Source: Cephalotus follicularis (lineage: Eukaryota > Streptophyta > Magnoliopsida > Oxalidales > Cephalotaceae). From it: a stretch of 64,000 bases of DNA. Numbering within the stretch: the stretch's first letter is position 1; every line of letters begins with the position of its first letter. The DNA lies in assembly GCA_001972305.1 (NCBI GenBank), contig BDDD01003327.1, forward strand, positions 62,001-126,000. Reading direction: 5' to 3'. Made by a program: the position numbers and the translations under genes. This document shows, in pieces, positions 22,701 to 34,452 of the stretch. Under the pieces are notes generated by a model. It ran no database searches, was not told the DNA's origin, and saw only the letters and a list, made by a program, of their open reading frames with translations.

Positions 22701-23239
22701 CCTTCTCTTCCCTCCGGTCAATTACATAAGCAAGATATCCTTCGCATCCTTTCTCGAGATACTTCGACGCACGGATGAAGGATATAATCGGTGTAGAAAA
22801 CCCCTTGTCTCCCTTAAACTGGAAAATAGTACCATTGGGCGGACGAAAATCAACAGTCTTGTTGTAGCAGTCCATGTAAGCATGATGTGCTGATAGCCAA
22901 TCCATCCCCAAGATGACATCGAAGTCATGAATGGGTAATACAATCAGGTCTCCGTACAGTAAAACGTACGCTATAGACATCTCGCAACTCCTATACACAG
23001 TATCTGTACACATGGAAACTCCAGCAGGTGTACTCACATCCAAGGTATATGGCATGCAGTCTGGCGTTACATCTAAACATGATACAAAGTATGATGATAT
23101 AAAAGAATGTGATGCTCCAGGGTCCATCAACACTCTAGCAGAAAAACCATAAATATACAATGTACCTCCAATGACCGAGGTAGACTCCGGAACCTCTGTC
23201 TGTGAAAGGGTAAAAACTCTACCTTTCGCAATGCGCTTG
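22701..23239 (-). pseudogene. pol: Gyp-C aspartic protease
   Basis: Cleaves the Gag-Pol polyprotein. The active-site block reads [13 protein letters not shown], the D-P-G form that is common in this lineage in place of D-S/T-G. It is followed by [16 protein letters not shown], the hydrophobic-hydrophobic-Gly flap-side motif. The stretch is open from 23160 and runs straight into the RT linker ([18 protein letters not shown]). Upstream of 23160 it joins the gag tail through a stop-containing segment. Confidence 0.85.
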
Positions 23240-24366
23240 CCAGTGTCCCTTCATTGTGAAGGCCCCGCTGCGGCCCCGCTGCTACTAGCTTGTCCAGTAG
23301 GTGCTGTAGCCTGACTCTTCGGGCAATCTCTCACTGAATGGCCAGATGCCCCACACCTCAAACACAATCCGTTCATCCTCCAACAATCTTTCTGTAAGTG
23401 GCCCTTACGACCATAATGATAACAAGCTCCAGTTCCCGCATTACTCCCTTGACTAGGAGTACCCTATGTGGCAGCCTACCCAGATTTATTCTTCGATGGT
23501 TTCGTCGGAGAACCATTGTCTTGCCATTTGGAAGAAGCTGGTCTCATCGGGCTCTGTTTATTCTGTTGTGCTCAAGACCTCTCTGCTCGGTCCTCACTGG
23601 ATATGCTCTCCAGCAGCCTCGCCTTTTGAGCGACCTCCGAAAAAGTACCAAGCTCCATAGCCCTAATCCTCGACCGAAGATCCGGTCGCAACCCCTTTAG
23701 GAATCTCCGTATCTTTTCCACTTCATCGGCTACCAGATAAGGTGAATGTCTGGCTAGCTCCATAAACCTGGCCTGGTACTCGGCCACAGTCATCTCCCCT
23801 TGACACAACTCAAGAAGCTCTGTCTCCCTCCGTTCTTGCTCAATTCGGGGTACATAGGAATCGAAGAACTCTGTCTAGAATCTCTCCCATGTAGCATCGA
23901 GTCCAGCTGACTCCCACCTTGCTTTGACCATCTCCCACCAGTGAGTGGCCTCTCCCCATAGTCGCTACACGGCAAACTTCAGCTTTTGAGTTTCAGTACA
24001 GTCCATCACTTCAAAGATTTTCTCCAAGTCCTGCAGCCATCTCTCAGCCACAGTAGCATTGAATTCTCCCCGGAAACTAGGTGGATTCTGTCTCATAAAC
24101 CTTTCAATGTCCCTCCCAGACTGGTTACTATCCTCTCTCGGGCAGTGCAAAGGAGCCCTATGTCGTGGTTGTGCTTGCGCATAATTCTGATGCAATTCCT
24201 CCGCATTAGCCATATTAAAGGCCATCTACTGTTGAAAGTAATCTACGATGCGAACCATCGGATCTCTCTCGTCCTGGGGGACATTCATCCCTTGCAGCAT
24301 ATTCGCTTCCTCAGGGGCATTGGCTCCAACAGCCCTAGCCCTAGCACGTGTTTTCCTTCGGTCCAT
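23240..24366 (-). pseudogene. gag: Gyp-C Gag with two zinc knuckles
   Basis: Starts at 24366 with MDRRKTRARARAVG. The Retrotrans_gag domain includes FMRQNPPSFRGEFNATVAERWL, KIFEVMDCTETQKLKFAV and, beyond a stop, TELLELCQGEMTVAEYQARF and FLKGLRPDLRSRI. The nucleocapsid part at about 23310-23400 reads CYHYGRKGHLQKDC then CLRCGASGHSVRDC. The first knuckle has lost its second cysteine (Tyr in its place); the second is intact. At least four stops break the frame. It is non-functional but easily recognisable. Confidence 0.88.
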
Positions 24367-24460
24367 TTGTTCCTTTAAGAAGGATGACGGTTAGTCACAA
24401 CTTAGGAAAACAACTTATTGATTGCCAAGGAAAGTATCCTATCTAAGCATATATGGAATA

Positions 24461-24473
24461 TGCTCTGATACCA
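24461..24473 (-). other. Gyp-C primer binding site (tRNA-iMet)
   Basis: The minus strand reads TGGTATCAGAGCA, complementary to the 3' end of plant initiator-Met tRNA. It lies three bases from the 5' LTR edge at 24477. Confidence 0.9.
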
Positions 24474-25672
24474 CGTTGTCACACCCCCGTTTCCACATGA
24501 AGACAACATATAAAGTGGTAAGACAATCAACACAACATGATTCAGCTTATGCGATATCGTAAAATAAAAACCTTCAGTAGCGGAAGCAATAACAGTAGTA
24601 AGCCAAATTTAAATATGCATCACGCATCCCATACTACGTGATACCCACAGAGTTTATATAAAACCCAACATCATAGTCGATCGCCCATAAACGGAGCGTG
24701 ATAAAATACAGTACGAGATAACAATTAACCCACGTTACAATAATCCAGTTTACATAGTCATTGTTCAGAAATCCAGTACATCAAATAAGAGAATAGCTTA
24801 GTCTTCTCCTTAAGTCTCCTTGTGTGCTCCATATCAAAACCCACTCCATCAATCTGTTACAGTAGGGGGTTAGCCTTTGTCCTCACTCGGCTAAGTAGAA
24901 AAGTTTATGTATACAACTTAAGGTCAAAGGTAATGCGTATCATGAATGAATGCATAGTGATGCAGTATGGCATGTGCTTTTCACAATAAATATATCTCCG
25001 TATATACATATAAAAATATATGCATGTTCACAGTACAGGTATAACCTCATAAGTTATATCAACACAAGCAGTAAAGATGCCCCAAAAGGGACCAGACAAA
25101 CAAGTCGTCATGACCGTCGCCACCTCCTGCTCCAGCGTCATGCACTCTTACCCCATCCCCGTTTGCGAACGGTTTGGAGTAAGTACTCCGTACATGTTGC
25201 TTAGCACAACGGCCAAGCAATCAACAGGTTTTTAGCACAGCGGCTAATAATCAACAGGCACAAGCGTTGCACAGTACAAGTCAAGCAATAAAATATAATT
25301 ACTTGATCGAACATATTTGTTTAAAATATATTACTCCGTTCACAAGTTGTGATAAGTTATAAAACTTAAAACAATACATTTGATTGTGTAATCAATCCTT
25401 TAAAACATTTCTCCGTCATTGGAAATACTTCCCCAGCCATTTCGAATATATAAAAAATCATATGTTGACAAATACATATTTTCGTACAATAATAATTATA
25501 ATAATCATGCAAGCTTTTCAAAATGGTTATCACTTTTTAGAAATCAACCATAATGCAATTCACAGTACAGAAGTAGTTCAAATGCAGGGCAACCATATGC
25601 TCATAATGCACCTAGGTTTATTGGTAGTTAACCTAGGCCTATCACCTTCTCTAAAGGTCCAATTTCTGTTAT

Positions 25673-25895
25673 AACAGTCGACTCTTTTCTCATAACAGCC
25701 AGCTGGATCCTTGAGTCAGTCGACTGTTCTTCCTTAACAGTCAGCTTGTTCATCATGAGTATTCAGCAGTCGGCTGTCTTTCTTCGACAGTCGACTGTTC
25801 TGGGTAAAAACGCATGCACAGTCGACTGTTCTTACATGACAGTAGACTCGATGATAGAGTAGTCGACTGTTTTACTTAAACAATCGGCTGTTCTG
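25673..25895. repeat. Palindrome cluster 1 in Gyp-C 5' LTR
   Basis: Counterpart of 18398-18625. There are about ten CAGTCGACTG or CAGTCGGCTG motifs. Several differ from the partner LTR by one base in either direction. Example: CAGTCGACTC here against CAGTCGGCTG there. Confidence 0.85.
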
Positions 25896-26734
25896 GGCTA
25901 GACAGTACCAGTAATTCACTTCAAAATCCATTCCACAAGCAATTGAACCCATTCCACACGTATTCATATCACATAATATCATCAGTAGTCATATCCTGGT
26001 CTAAAAAACAACTCAATTCATACATCATTCTCCATTTTCATCTTAGTTCAAAAGAAAACCAAACATGGTATTGCATGAAAACCAATCCAAAACTCCATCC
26101 AAAACTCAGTGTGCATGTCAGGTTATTTAATAAGAGTAACCACAACATTGATACAGAAACCCACGACCAAGCGACTACATCATTCATTTATAACATCATT
26201 ATTCTTTAAACTCAAATTTCATGCATAGAATTTTCTACTATTTCCCCTACCTTTAATTTCAAGTTAGAAATCTGTAAGTCCACCTATTTGTGTCTCCTTT
26301 CCAGTATCTTTGAGCCTCCCCGCAGCTCCAAGAACAGTCCAGCAGTTCCAATCCGAGCTCCAAGCTTAACAATGGAGAATCCTCTCAATTTCTCACTATT
26401 TCCTCTCACAATTTCTCACTATTTCTTTCTCAATTTCTCTGGTTCTTTGGTCTATCGGTGTCTGGATGAGAGAAGTGAGGAGAGGCGTTTTATGCAGAGA
26501 CTTTTCTCTTCCTTCTCCCCTAGCTCCCTCACATGGCACTAAATGCCACCCTCCCTTCTAACACTTGCATGCACACACACATGTCACTCCACCCCTTCCC
26601 CTCAGTTTCTGCATGTTGTAGCAGCCATGTGCATGGCATACACGTTTCATCTATCATCAGATGGTGCCTGCAAGATGCTTTTATCAGTGGCTGCATGTGA
26701 TCTCGTCACATGCAAATAAAACAGAGCACGATCC

Positions 26735-26885
26735 AGTCGGCTGCCTTCCCTGGCAGTCAGCTATTCGCCTGGCAGTCTGTTGCCAATTGTCACAACAGTT
26801 GTCCAGTCGACTGATTTATCCCACCAGTCGACTGCTTTCACACGCAGTCAGCCAGTCGGCTAGTCCGTTGTGTCAGTCGACTGCC
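26735..26885. repeat. Palindrome cluster 2 in Gyp-C 5' LTR
   Basis: Counterpart of 19470-19605. It contains CAGTCGGCTG, CAGTCAGCTA, CCAGTCGACTG (several) and CAGTCGGCTA. More motifs are intact here than in the 3' LTR. Confidence 0.8.
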
Positions 26886-27049
26886 TCCCGTATAGTTACC
26901 AAGTAATCACACTTCTAAGTATATAATCGACTTAAAATCAACATCAACATCAACAAATTCGGAAAAACCATCATTTTATTAATTCCACATTTAAGGTACA
27001 TTTACATTGTGAAATTACAATACATGAAATTTCCGGGCGTTACAAGTCA

Positions 27050-28212
27050 CCGCAACTAGACGACAGATGGTTAGAATCACTATAAAGTTCAACAATGAAC
27101 TTTTGCATCCAAACTAGCTTCTAACTTCGGTATCATAAGTTGCAACATACTTTCATTCTATGGTGGAGTCTACAGTCGTCTACTGCCTCAAACTCTTGAA
27201 ACTCAAACAACACTTTCATTCAGGATCAACACTTAGCCTGAAGTGAATTTGTGATCATCCAAATCACTATTGAAACTAGATTCCACCTAACTCTTATGTT
27301 TCAATTCACTATCTTCTCTATATGTCAAGAAGATATTCTATGTCTCTTTTAGATATCTTATACTCTTGACTATATCCCAAAGCGTCTCATAGGGATAGGA
27401 CTGAAATCGTCAAGCCAAACCCTTAGGCTTTTGCGATATCAGACTTAGTACTATGTATAGCAAACATGATGGAGCCTCAAGCTGAGTCTATCTATACATG
27501 TCCATTCTCTCTTCATCTGTCTATCACTAAGACTCTCTTGGAGAGATATGAATTCCTTGGCTAATAGGCAGTAAGCCAATATATGGAATTATCATGCTAC
27601 ACCATTTCAGCTACCTTCTAATGTACCAGCTTTGGGAATCTTTGAACAACCTACTTGATCTACTCTTAAGATCTTCATTCCCTCAAAATGTAGGAATTCC
27701 TTCCCTAATCGTATGTGTAGAAGTTCTATGTTAACAGCACCAAGAAAGTGATTTTTGGGTTGTTCTAATTCTGGTAGACATTAGGCTTTTCTAAGATTTG
27801 ATGAAATCAAAGTGGATGTTTCAACTATTGGATGGTTGCTTAAGGTCATAAACCTTTGGAGCCTGCATCGCCCGAATGGACTTTTAATCATCCATTAACG
27901 CTTATCTTCATCCTGAAGACCTACTTGCATCCGATAGGATTTTATGCCTTCGGCTACATTTACCAAATCCCTTACTTGGTGTGCGTATATGGAATCCCTT
28001 TAGGATTTCATGGTTTTTTACCATGCTTTGGAATCAGTGCACTTCACTGTTTCCATGTAGCTGACAGGTTCGTCATCATCGTTGATGATAGATTCATCAA
28101 TGCCTTTCATTGAGAAAAAATTATTTCTGAGGTACTGTCGAAATCCTACATGATCTCCTCTATTTTGGAGTGCCTTAATGAGATTCCATCTGAGATTGGG
28201 ATCCTTTCCCAA
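27050..28212 (-). pseudogene. pol: Copia-1 reverse transcriptase and RNase H, rearranged
   Basis: Degenerate copia RT-RNase H that continues into 16896-17199 on the other side of Gyp-C. At 28018-28212 lies the integrase-RT linker (GIDESIINDDDEPVSYMETV). The RT start follows (a SIYAHQV block, about 27950). A jump at about 27870 then leads into the later YGLK-like region (VYDLKQ ... NIHFDFIKS). The QMDV, FLNG and neighbouring blocks present in Copia-2 are missing, so several hundred bases of RT are deleted. The RNase H part near 27240-27300 keeps SSFNSDLDDHK. Many stops. Confidence 0.75.
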
Positions 28213-28935
28213 TAATGTCTCTAGAGGTTTTAATCTCTAATTCCTTATCGTCTTGTGGGTATTCATTTGGTGTAAACTCTCTTTGTTTCACCTTGCTCCC
28301 ACTGCTTCCTGCAATCAGGTATTCCTTCACTAGGAATTTTTTAGTACGTAAAACAAACATCTTTTGTTTGCTGGGATGATATGAATAGTATCCTAAGCTT
28401 CTCTTAGGATATCCCAAAAACCGGCATCGTCTTGATCGTGCCTCTAGCTTAGAAGGTTTCCTCCTTCTTACATAAGCTAGACAACCTTTAACCTTATCAC
28501 CATGGTTTAGGTTGGGTTTTCTCCATTTCATTATCTCACTAGATATGGAGTGGACGGAGTTCGAAAGAATCTGAATTTGGACATGCTCTGCCAACTGTAG
28601 TGCATTACCCATAATAAAAGTGGAAGATGTATAAAACACATAATGGACTGGACCAAATTCATCAAGGTCCAATTTCGCCATTTGCATTGACCGACATTGG
28701 TTCACTACCGTCGATGTGGACTTAACCTAACACGTCCACTACCCTGTCTCCTCGCATGGAGAAGGAAGATTTGGTCATTAAGCCAATCAAACATGGCTTA
28801 CACGTTGGAAAGGACCACATGTCCTGGATGTCCAATAGACTATCCTTAACCATTGTGTTTATCTAGCATCTCTAGGATGACCTAATCCACAATGCAATAA
28901 GAATGAAGGATTTATATCCTTTTATCTCTAATAGT
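28213..28935 (-). pseudogene. pol: Copia-1 integrase remnant
   Basis: Two pieces of a copia integrase. Near 28740-28935 is the zinc-binding end, with a TCKPCLIGLMTKSSFSM block. At 28213-28705 is the C-terminal part: RKPNLNHGDKVKGCLAYVRR, RSRRCRFLGYPKRSLGYYSY, KFLVKEYLIAGSSGSK. The catalytic core between them is missing or unrecognisable, because the distance is far too short. Copia-2 holds the same C-terminal block at 63768-63957 in better condition. Confidence 0.8.
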
Positions 28936-29800
28936 CTTTTATTAGTGGTTCCTTGAATTGTTCTTAAAATTGTATAAAACATTGATCTCTCTTGATATGT
29001 GTCTTGAATAATACATATCTATATACACAATTCATAAACGCCTACATCACTCTCGATGTATTACCATGGTGTCAGTCCATAGCACTACCAGCTCTCTTAG
29101 CTGTCCAGAGTCTCTTATCCTCTATAAAGAGACATCAATGTTAGTCTCACAACCAGAGCCCACAATTCAAGTTGAACTTACATTGTAATCCAGATAAAGT
29201 ATATGGAACTACCCAACACGAGGCATTTCCTGTTTTGGACTTTGGAATATACTATATGTCTTCCAGTGCTTTAACTTCTCATCTACAAGTAGGCACACTC
29301 CTTATAAAACTTTTAAATCCTTTCTAGAATGGTATTCCTTTTTGTACTAGCTGCCTCTTCCTTGGGTTTTCACCTTTGGAATTTGATTCACTTGATCTAT
29401 CTCCCTTTGAGATTATTCAAGTAGGAAATCGAGGCATCACAGATGATCTTGATACCAATTGGTCAAAATCTACCTTTACAGTCCTCGACTGGGTGCCAAA
29501 CAACTCCTTGAGTTGTGTGAGTATGACACACAAGGTTTGTGAGTGCATAACCCTTAGGTGCAATGGTGGCGATATGCCAATGATTTCTAGGGTACGAGTT
29601 CGATAATCGTCATCCCACCATTTAGCCCAACTGGCCTTATGATGGTAAGATGCATCATTCACTAGCTCGGGGTTTATCTCACCCATGACATGAGCGACAC
29701 TCATGCTTGTGAGAATATTACGCCAAAAGCGTTTCCATTCAATGAAAAATAGGGTATTAAAGCTTTGGAGTTTCATTTGTGTTTAATTTGTTTGTGTTGT
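28936..29800 (-). pseudogene. gag: Copia-1 Gag remnant
   Basis: An open stretch at 29417-29776 has a copia Gag-like start: FIEWKRFWRNILTSM, then NDASYHHKASWAKWWDDDYRTRT and a LKELFGTQSRT end. This matches the YxxWK ... NILTSM ... QL pattern of UBN2-type gag domains. The rest of gag and the protease, down to the integrase, is compressed into under 600 bases with many stops. I could not place a protease active site or a zinc knuckle with confidence. Confidence 0.65.
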
Positions 29801-31948
29801 CTGCCATTTGAGTATATTATTGAGTATGTAATAATCTAGCAACCTATATGAGGAAAGAGAGAAAGAATATTAGCGGATCATTCAATTAATGTTATTACCA
29901 TAATCCGTTGGACCTTTTGAAATTATGGCTCCTCCCACTATTCTAATCGTATCCCACACCTCAATGTGGAATTCAGAAAGCCTCTTGCCTCCTAGTGGGG
30001 ATAAGAATCTATCTCTCTCTATCATGGCCTCAGCCGTGTGCATGACAAACCACAATATCAAGATAGGTAGACACAAGTGCCCATTTACATCAGGACCTCT
30101 TGCCCAAAATGTAAGATCCAATACAAGTTCGGCCTCACGACCCATACAATCCACAACTGTGTGTTGTGCCAATAGTATGAACTTGGTATAAGTCAGACCC
30201 ACAATCCACAAAGAAATAAACCCGTTTTGTCACCCATAAGTGTGCTTGTCAGAGTTTCAAAACATGGTCATTTCCATCCAGTGCACCTCACATTGAAGTT
30301 GAACGATAATGGTCATATGGGGGGACCTCTGTCGTGTGCAGTGCTATCCAAAATATGTCCACACCCTTCAAAGAAGGTTATGGAAGGCCAACGACAGGAC
30401 AACCCTATGTTCCACCGCTTATGGACTTATTATTTTATTTTGGAGGAATTTTAGGTGTATACAATTTTTATGTTTTAACAAAAGCCATTATTAGATAATT
30501 CCAATTTTATCTTCCAATCCATTTGGAACGGCTTAACATGCTTGAACGTGTTTTGAAAAATTAAAAATAATTCATCCACCTCATGCATCCTAAAGAAAAA
30601 ATGGCTTGCTTTGGGACTTTAACTATTAAGCGATCACGTGAGCCAAAAGTGACCACTCGGTTCCCTAGGAGATATTATTAAACTAATTTATTACAATATT
30701 CAACCATGCATACATGGCCTTCAGATGGTCTTGTATTCTTCTTGATCCTCTCTTGAATCTTCATTGCATCCCCCCATTTAAAAATTACATCCTCTTGTAT
30801 ATTAAAAAATAAGAATACAATTTTAAGGGAGAAGAGATTTCTACTCTTAAGAAAAATGAATAAGAAAAATAAATGGTGCGCGCATACAGCCTTATTACAG
30901 ACCAGATGAATTCCACGGCAATAAAGAAATTAAATAACATCCATAAAAGAAACAAAAAAGCTAGGTATAGTCCCAAGTCTACCAGCATAAATAAGAAATT
31001 CAAAAAATATACACATTATATTTAATGAATAAACACGTGTCAATTTTAATATTTAATGACTTGCCATTAATATATCAGTGTAAATAAAATACAACACCCA
31101 CTAAATTAATTAAAATATAGTGACCCTAAATATAGCCCCTTACTATATTTTATTTGATGATCTCATCGCGTGAGAAATTTCAGTGAGAAATAATGCAATA
31201 AAAATATTAGTCACAACTAATATAAATATTCCTCTTGAATATTTGCATTACATGATACCTAAGTGCAGAAGTGAATCGAATCTATATCCGTACACCCTGG
31301 TACGTACTTATCCAAACCATGTAGTGTTCCTGCCAGTAACTGTGTGAAGAATGCACAAAAATTATAGAGAGAAGCTTTCCGGAAGCTCGCCGAAAGCTTG
31401 CAGGAAACTTGACGGTAACTAGTATTAATTGTGCTGAAATTGTTAGTAAAAGTGTAGAAAACTGCTAGAATCTTAGCAAGCTCAGTCAGAAACTGTCCAG
31501 AATAATCCTGCACTCAAACTGTCATTAGCCAGTACAATTTTCTAGTTTTAATAATTGGCAGATAATCTGCACTCAGTAGTGCAAAAAATCTATATAGAAA
31601 TTTACGTACGTAACCAGTTTTCGAATTAAAATTCGGGACACTTTTAAAACCTCGTTTAATGACTTTTTCAAGGTCCGTTTGAAATCCTAAATCGTACATA
31701 AGGATGTTAGAATGTTCCCTTGCATCATTAACACCCAATGTATTAACTTTTGGTTCATCAAACGATCCATTAAATTAGTCAATTCCAGAAGTTCAATCAA
31801 TTGGGAAAACAATAAGAATTTCACATTCCAATTGTGACATTTTTGCCAATGTCACTCTTAGAGTTAGGGAGTGCAATTTCGGCCAAACCAAAGACAGATC
31901 AGAGGTAATCCACTAAACACTAAAATGAGGTCCAATTGAACCCAATTA
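29801..31948 (-). other. Copia-1 untranslated leader, no gene seen
   Basis: About 2.1 kb between the primer site and the recognisable gag start. It is AT-rich with no domain I can recognise. Short open frames such as 29882-30211 have no visible motif. Several CCGGAAGCTC/GCCGAAAGC-like near-repeats lie at about 31375-31420. Either this family has a long leader or an inserted fragment has decayed here. Confidence 0.5.
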
Positions 31949-31963
31949 GAGGCTCTGATACCA
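31949..31963 (-). other. Copia-1 primer binding site (tRNA-iMet)
   Basis: The minus strand reads TGGTATCAGAGCCTC, two bases from the 5' LTR edge at 31966. It matches the initiator-Met tRNA primer used by most plant copia elements. Confidence 0.9.
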
Positions 31964-31965
31964 CT

Positions 31966-34452
31966 TGTTGGAAATGCTCAAAAATGCAGAAGAGAACATT
32001 AATGGATGTTAGGTTTAGGGTTTGTATAACAAAACTTTTTAGACCATTTTAAATGACCAATCAATGGCATACCCTAAAACCAAATCCATTATTGTCCCAA
32101 TAAGCCCTAGGATCACTAATTAGGTATCAATTGAACCTACAAAACCATCCAAGCATTGAAAAAATTCGGGTTGGAGCAAAGGGTTACACAAACCCAAATT
32201 CGTCACTCCAAAATGCATTAGGGTAACACACTAAAAACCCTAACACATGGGGCTCCAATCCGAACCCTCTCCTAGCCAAACCATAAAGGTTTTCTAGGAC
32301 ACATAACCTGAAAGAAATGGGTATGGCTAGGATGGAAATCCTAGTCCTCAAACCCAACACAAAACTATGCTACAAGGAGGAGGAATTAGATGCCTACCTA
32401 ATTCTTTGCCAACCTCCACTTTGAGTGCTCCTCCTATCTTCTTTCCAAAGCTTCCATCTTCACAAAAGATCACCCCCAAGTGATGGCCAGAAAATTTTAT
32501 GAAGAAAGAAGGCATGAGGATGAAGGCTAGTGTTTATGCCTAAAACTATTTCTCAAGATAAGTAAAGATTGAATGAGATATTCAATCAATCTTCACCTAA
32601 AATGAGTTTGGGAGGGTGAAAGGAAGTTGTTTTGTCTTCTTCTCTTCATGAAATTCAAGCTCTCTTGATGTTCATCCATGAAGTGAGAGGCTAGAGGAGA
32701 GGAGAAGAAGAGAGAGCTACGGGATAGAAGCCAAGAGAGAGAATGAATCATTACCAAGTGTGTTTAATAAGCCAAGCCTTTAAAAATATCTTTAAGGCTT
32801 GTTGAATAAGCCAACTCTATAAAATATCTTTTTGAGTTTTCAAAAGCTTGATCTTCAAGCTTTGTGACTTATTATTTCTCTCTTTTATGCTTCATTTGGC
32901 CGAACATAAGTACCCAAATTCGTCCCACACATGCATAGCAAGTTTGGGGCAAGATGGTGATGGCCTAGCAAATGGGCTTAAGTAAAATCAACATAGATTT
33001 CACTAAGCATCAAGCCCACTTTTTAAGCAACATTGGGTAAGCAATTTAAGGAAAATGAAGCCCAAAATTTTGGCCATTAAGGGAAATAAATCCCAAGCCC
33101 TAAATGCCACAAAGGCCATAAGCTCTCTCTACAAGTAAATGCCTTCTGCACTTACGTATTGAGACAAACAACTCTTTGCAAGTAATATTTCATTATGGCG
33201 ATGTTTGAACTCATTTCCAAAGAAATGATTATTCAACAAATGAAATATTCACTAGCAAAGTAACATCTCCCTTAGATGCTATCCTTCCACTAAATGACAT
33301 GTCCCCTGACATATCAACCTGTTCCAAAATTAGGCGAGACCCGAAAGCCAGGTTGGTTCTCGGTACAATGATATATTTCTCAGAACATCTCAGGGTTCTG
33401 GTACGACCGTCCCGATAGTCCAAGACTATCCATATGGCCCCAATGTGACCTCCAATCACCCCCAGATCCGTTTAAACCAAGTCTATCATTGTTATCCAGT
33501 TAAACATGTTGTTTATCACTATCATCGACATATGTGTCGCATATCCCACATCATCTCAGCTCCGACCGCGACTAGGGTTTGGATTAATGTCACCCCTAGG
33601 TAAAACGCGATAACTACAATTCTATGAACTCATTGAGACTATTGAGAGGCATCTAAGGAAACCTCTTGTTCCCATCTCTCAAGTGCTCGACCGAGACTTC
33701 TAAGTCTTCAATGGTCACAGATGTTATAGAGCCTATAACCTTCAACATAGGTGTGATGATCCCATCTTGCGTACTCGCCCATAAATCCCAATGTAACTCC
33801 CACAAGGCCCAAAGACAACCTGTTTGCCAGCACGTGGCTAGTGTTGGGGAAGGAGAAAATCAAAGCCAAGCGGTTACTACACAATGAATGCTAGCCACTT
33901 AAGTCTAAGGATACAACGTAAATCACGTATGAACTACTAGTCCTCTATGACTAAACACTACCGCGACAATAGGAACTCTATTGACAGAGGTGTTGACTCT
34001 CCAAATAGATAACCTATGGTGGGTCGATTAAGTGTCATGCCTCATGCACGCACCCCGCATCAGCTCTAGGGAGAAACCCAAATGGTAATGAGATAATCCA
34101 TCCTCCCCAACATCGGGAGCAAGCATAACATGACAAGTCTTTGCGGTTCATCAATTTCCCTAAGAAAGTGAACCTATGACTTGGAACTTTTGTCAGAAGG
34201 GAATAAGGATCTCATTCTCATAACCTCTCAAGTATGAGATCCAACCCCTCGTACGATAGGGCGCTATATGTGTATTCAGTTGACGTGGTGATCAACGGTT
34301 TGAGATAATACATATAGCAAATGCCAATATTTACTGAATATGCACAATAGAACACGAATGGAACTAAGAATGTATGAGAATGGAGTGTAACATATGTACA
34401 TAACATATCAATGCAGCCACCTCTTGGCTTGTAGGGACACCCCTATCTAACA
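31966..34452 (-). mobile_element. Copia-1 5' LTR
   Basis: 2,487 bases, TGTTGGAAATGC ... CACCCCTATCTAACA on the plus strand. It is collinear with 14343-16895. It lacks the 74-base duplication of the 3' LTR and differs by scattered substitutions. After 34452 comes CAAA and then the Athila RT. Confidence 0.92.

Larger units (their letters stand above)
17200..27044 (-). mobile_element. Gyp-C: full-length Tekay/Del-type gypsy element
   Basis: 9,845 bases with both LTRs (5' 24477-27044, 3' 17200-19759), a tRNA-iMet primer site, gag, protease, RT, RNase H, integrase and a chromodomain remnant in normal order on the minus strand. The target duplication is AGTCA at 17195-17199 and 27045-27049. It lies in Copia-1 RNase H. 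The LTRs look about 95 percent alike over the stretches I compared by eye, and internal stops are frequent. The insertion is thus not recent, but it is younger than Copia-1. It cannot be autonomous as it stands. Confidence 0.95.
24477..27044 (-). mobile_element. Gyp-C 5' LTR
   Basis: 2,568 bases, TGTCACACCCCCG ... CCGGGCGTTACA on the plus strand. It is collinear with the 3' LTR at 17200-19759 throughout, with scattered substitutions and small indels, for example a repeated CCAAAACTCCAT block near 26085. It carries both palindrome clusters. The plus-strand open frames are LTR sequence, not genes. Confidence 0.93.
14343..34452 (-). mobile_element. Copia-1: Ty1/copia element with nested Gyp-C
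   Basis: Complete outline of a copia element on the minus strand. The LTRs are at 31966-34452 (5') and 14343-16895 (3'), with a tRNA-iMet primer site at 31949-31963 and a polypurine tract beside 16895. The ends are TGTTAG...CCAACA. The four bases CAAA flank it at 14339-14342 and 34453-34456. Copia elements normally make five-base duplications, so four is slightly unusual. It sits in the Athila RT just after the IMDDFSVF block. Its internal region of about 5.2 kb, once Gyp-C is removed, keeps parts of gag, integrase, RT and RNase H, all broken. The total span is 20.1 kb, of which 9.85 kb is Gyp-C. Confidence 0.92.

Noticed and set aside
27856..28113. Plus-strand 85-codon frame within Copia-1
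   Set aside because: It is the antisense of the copia integrase-RT linker and RT start, which carry recognisable motifs on the minus strand.
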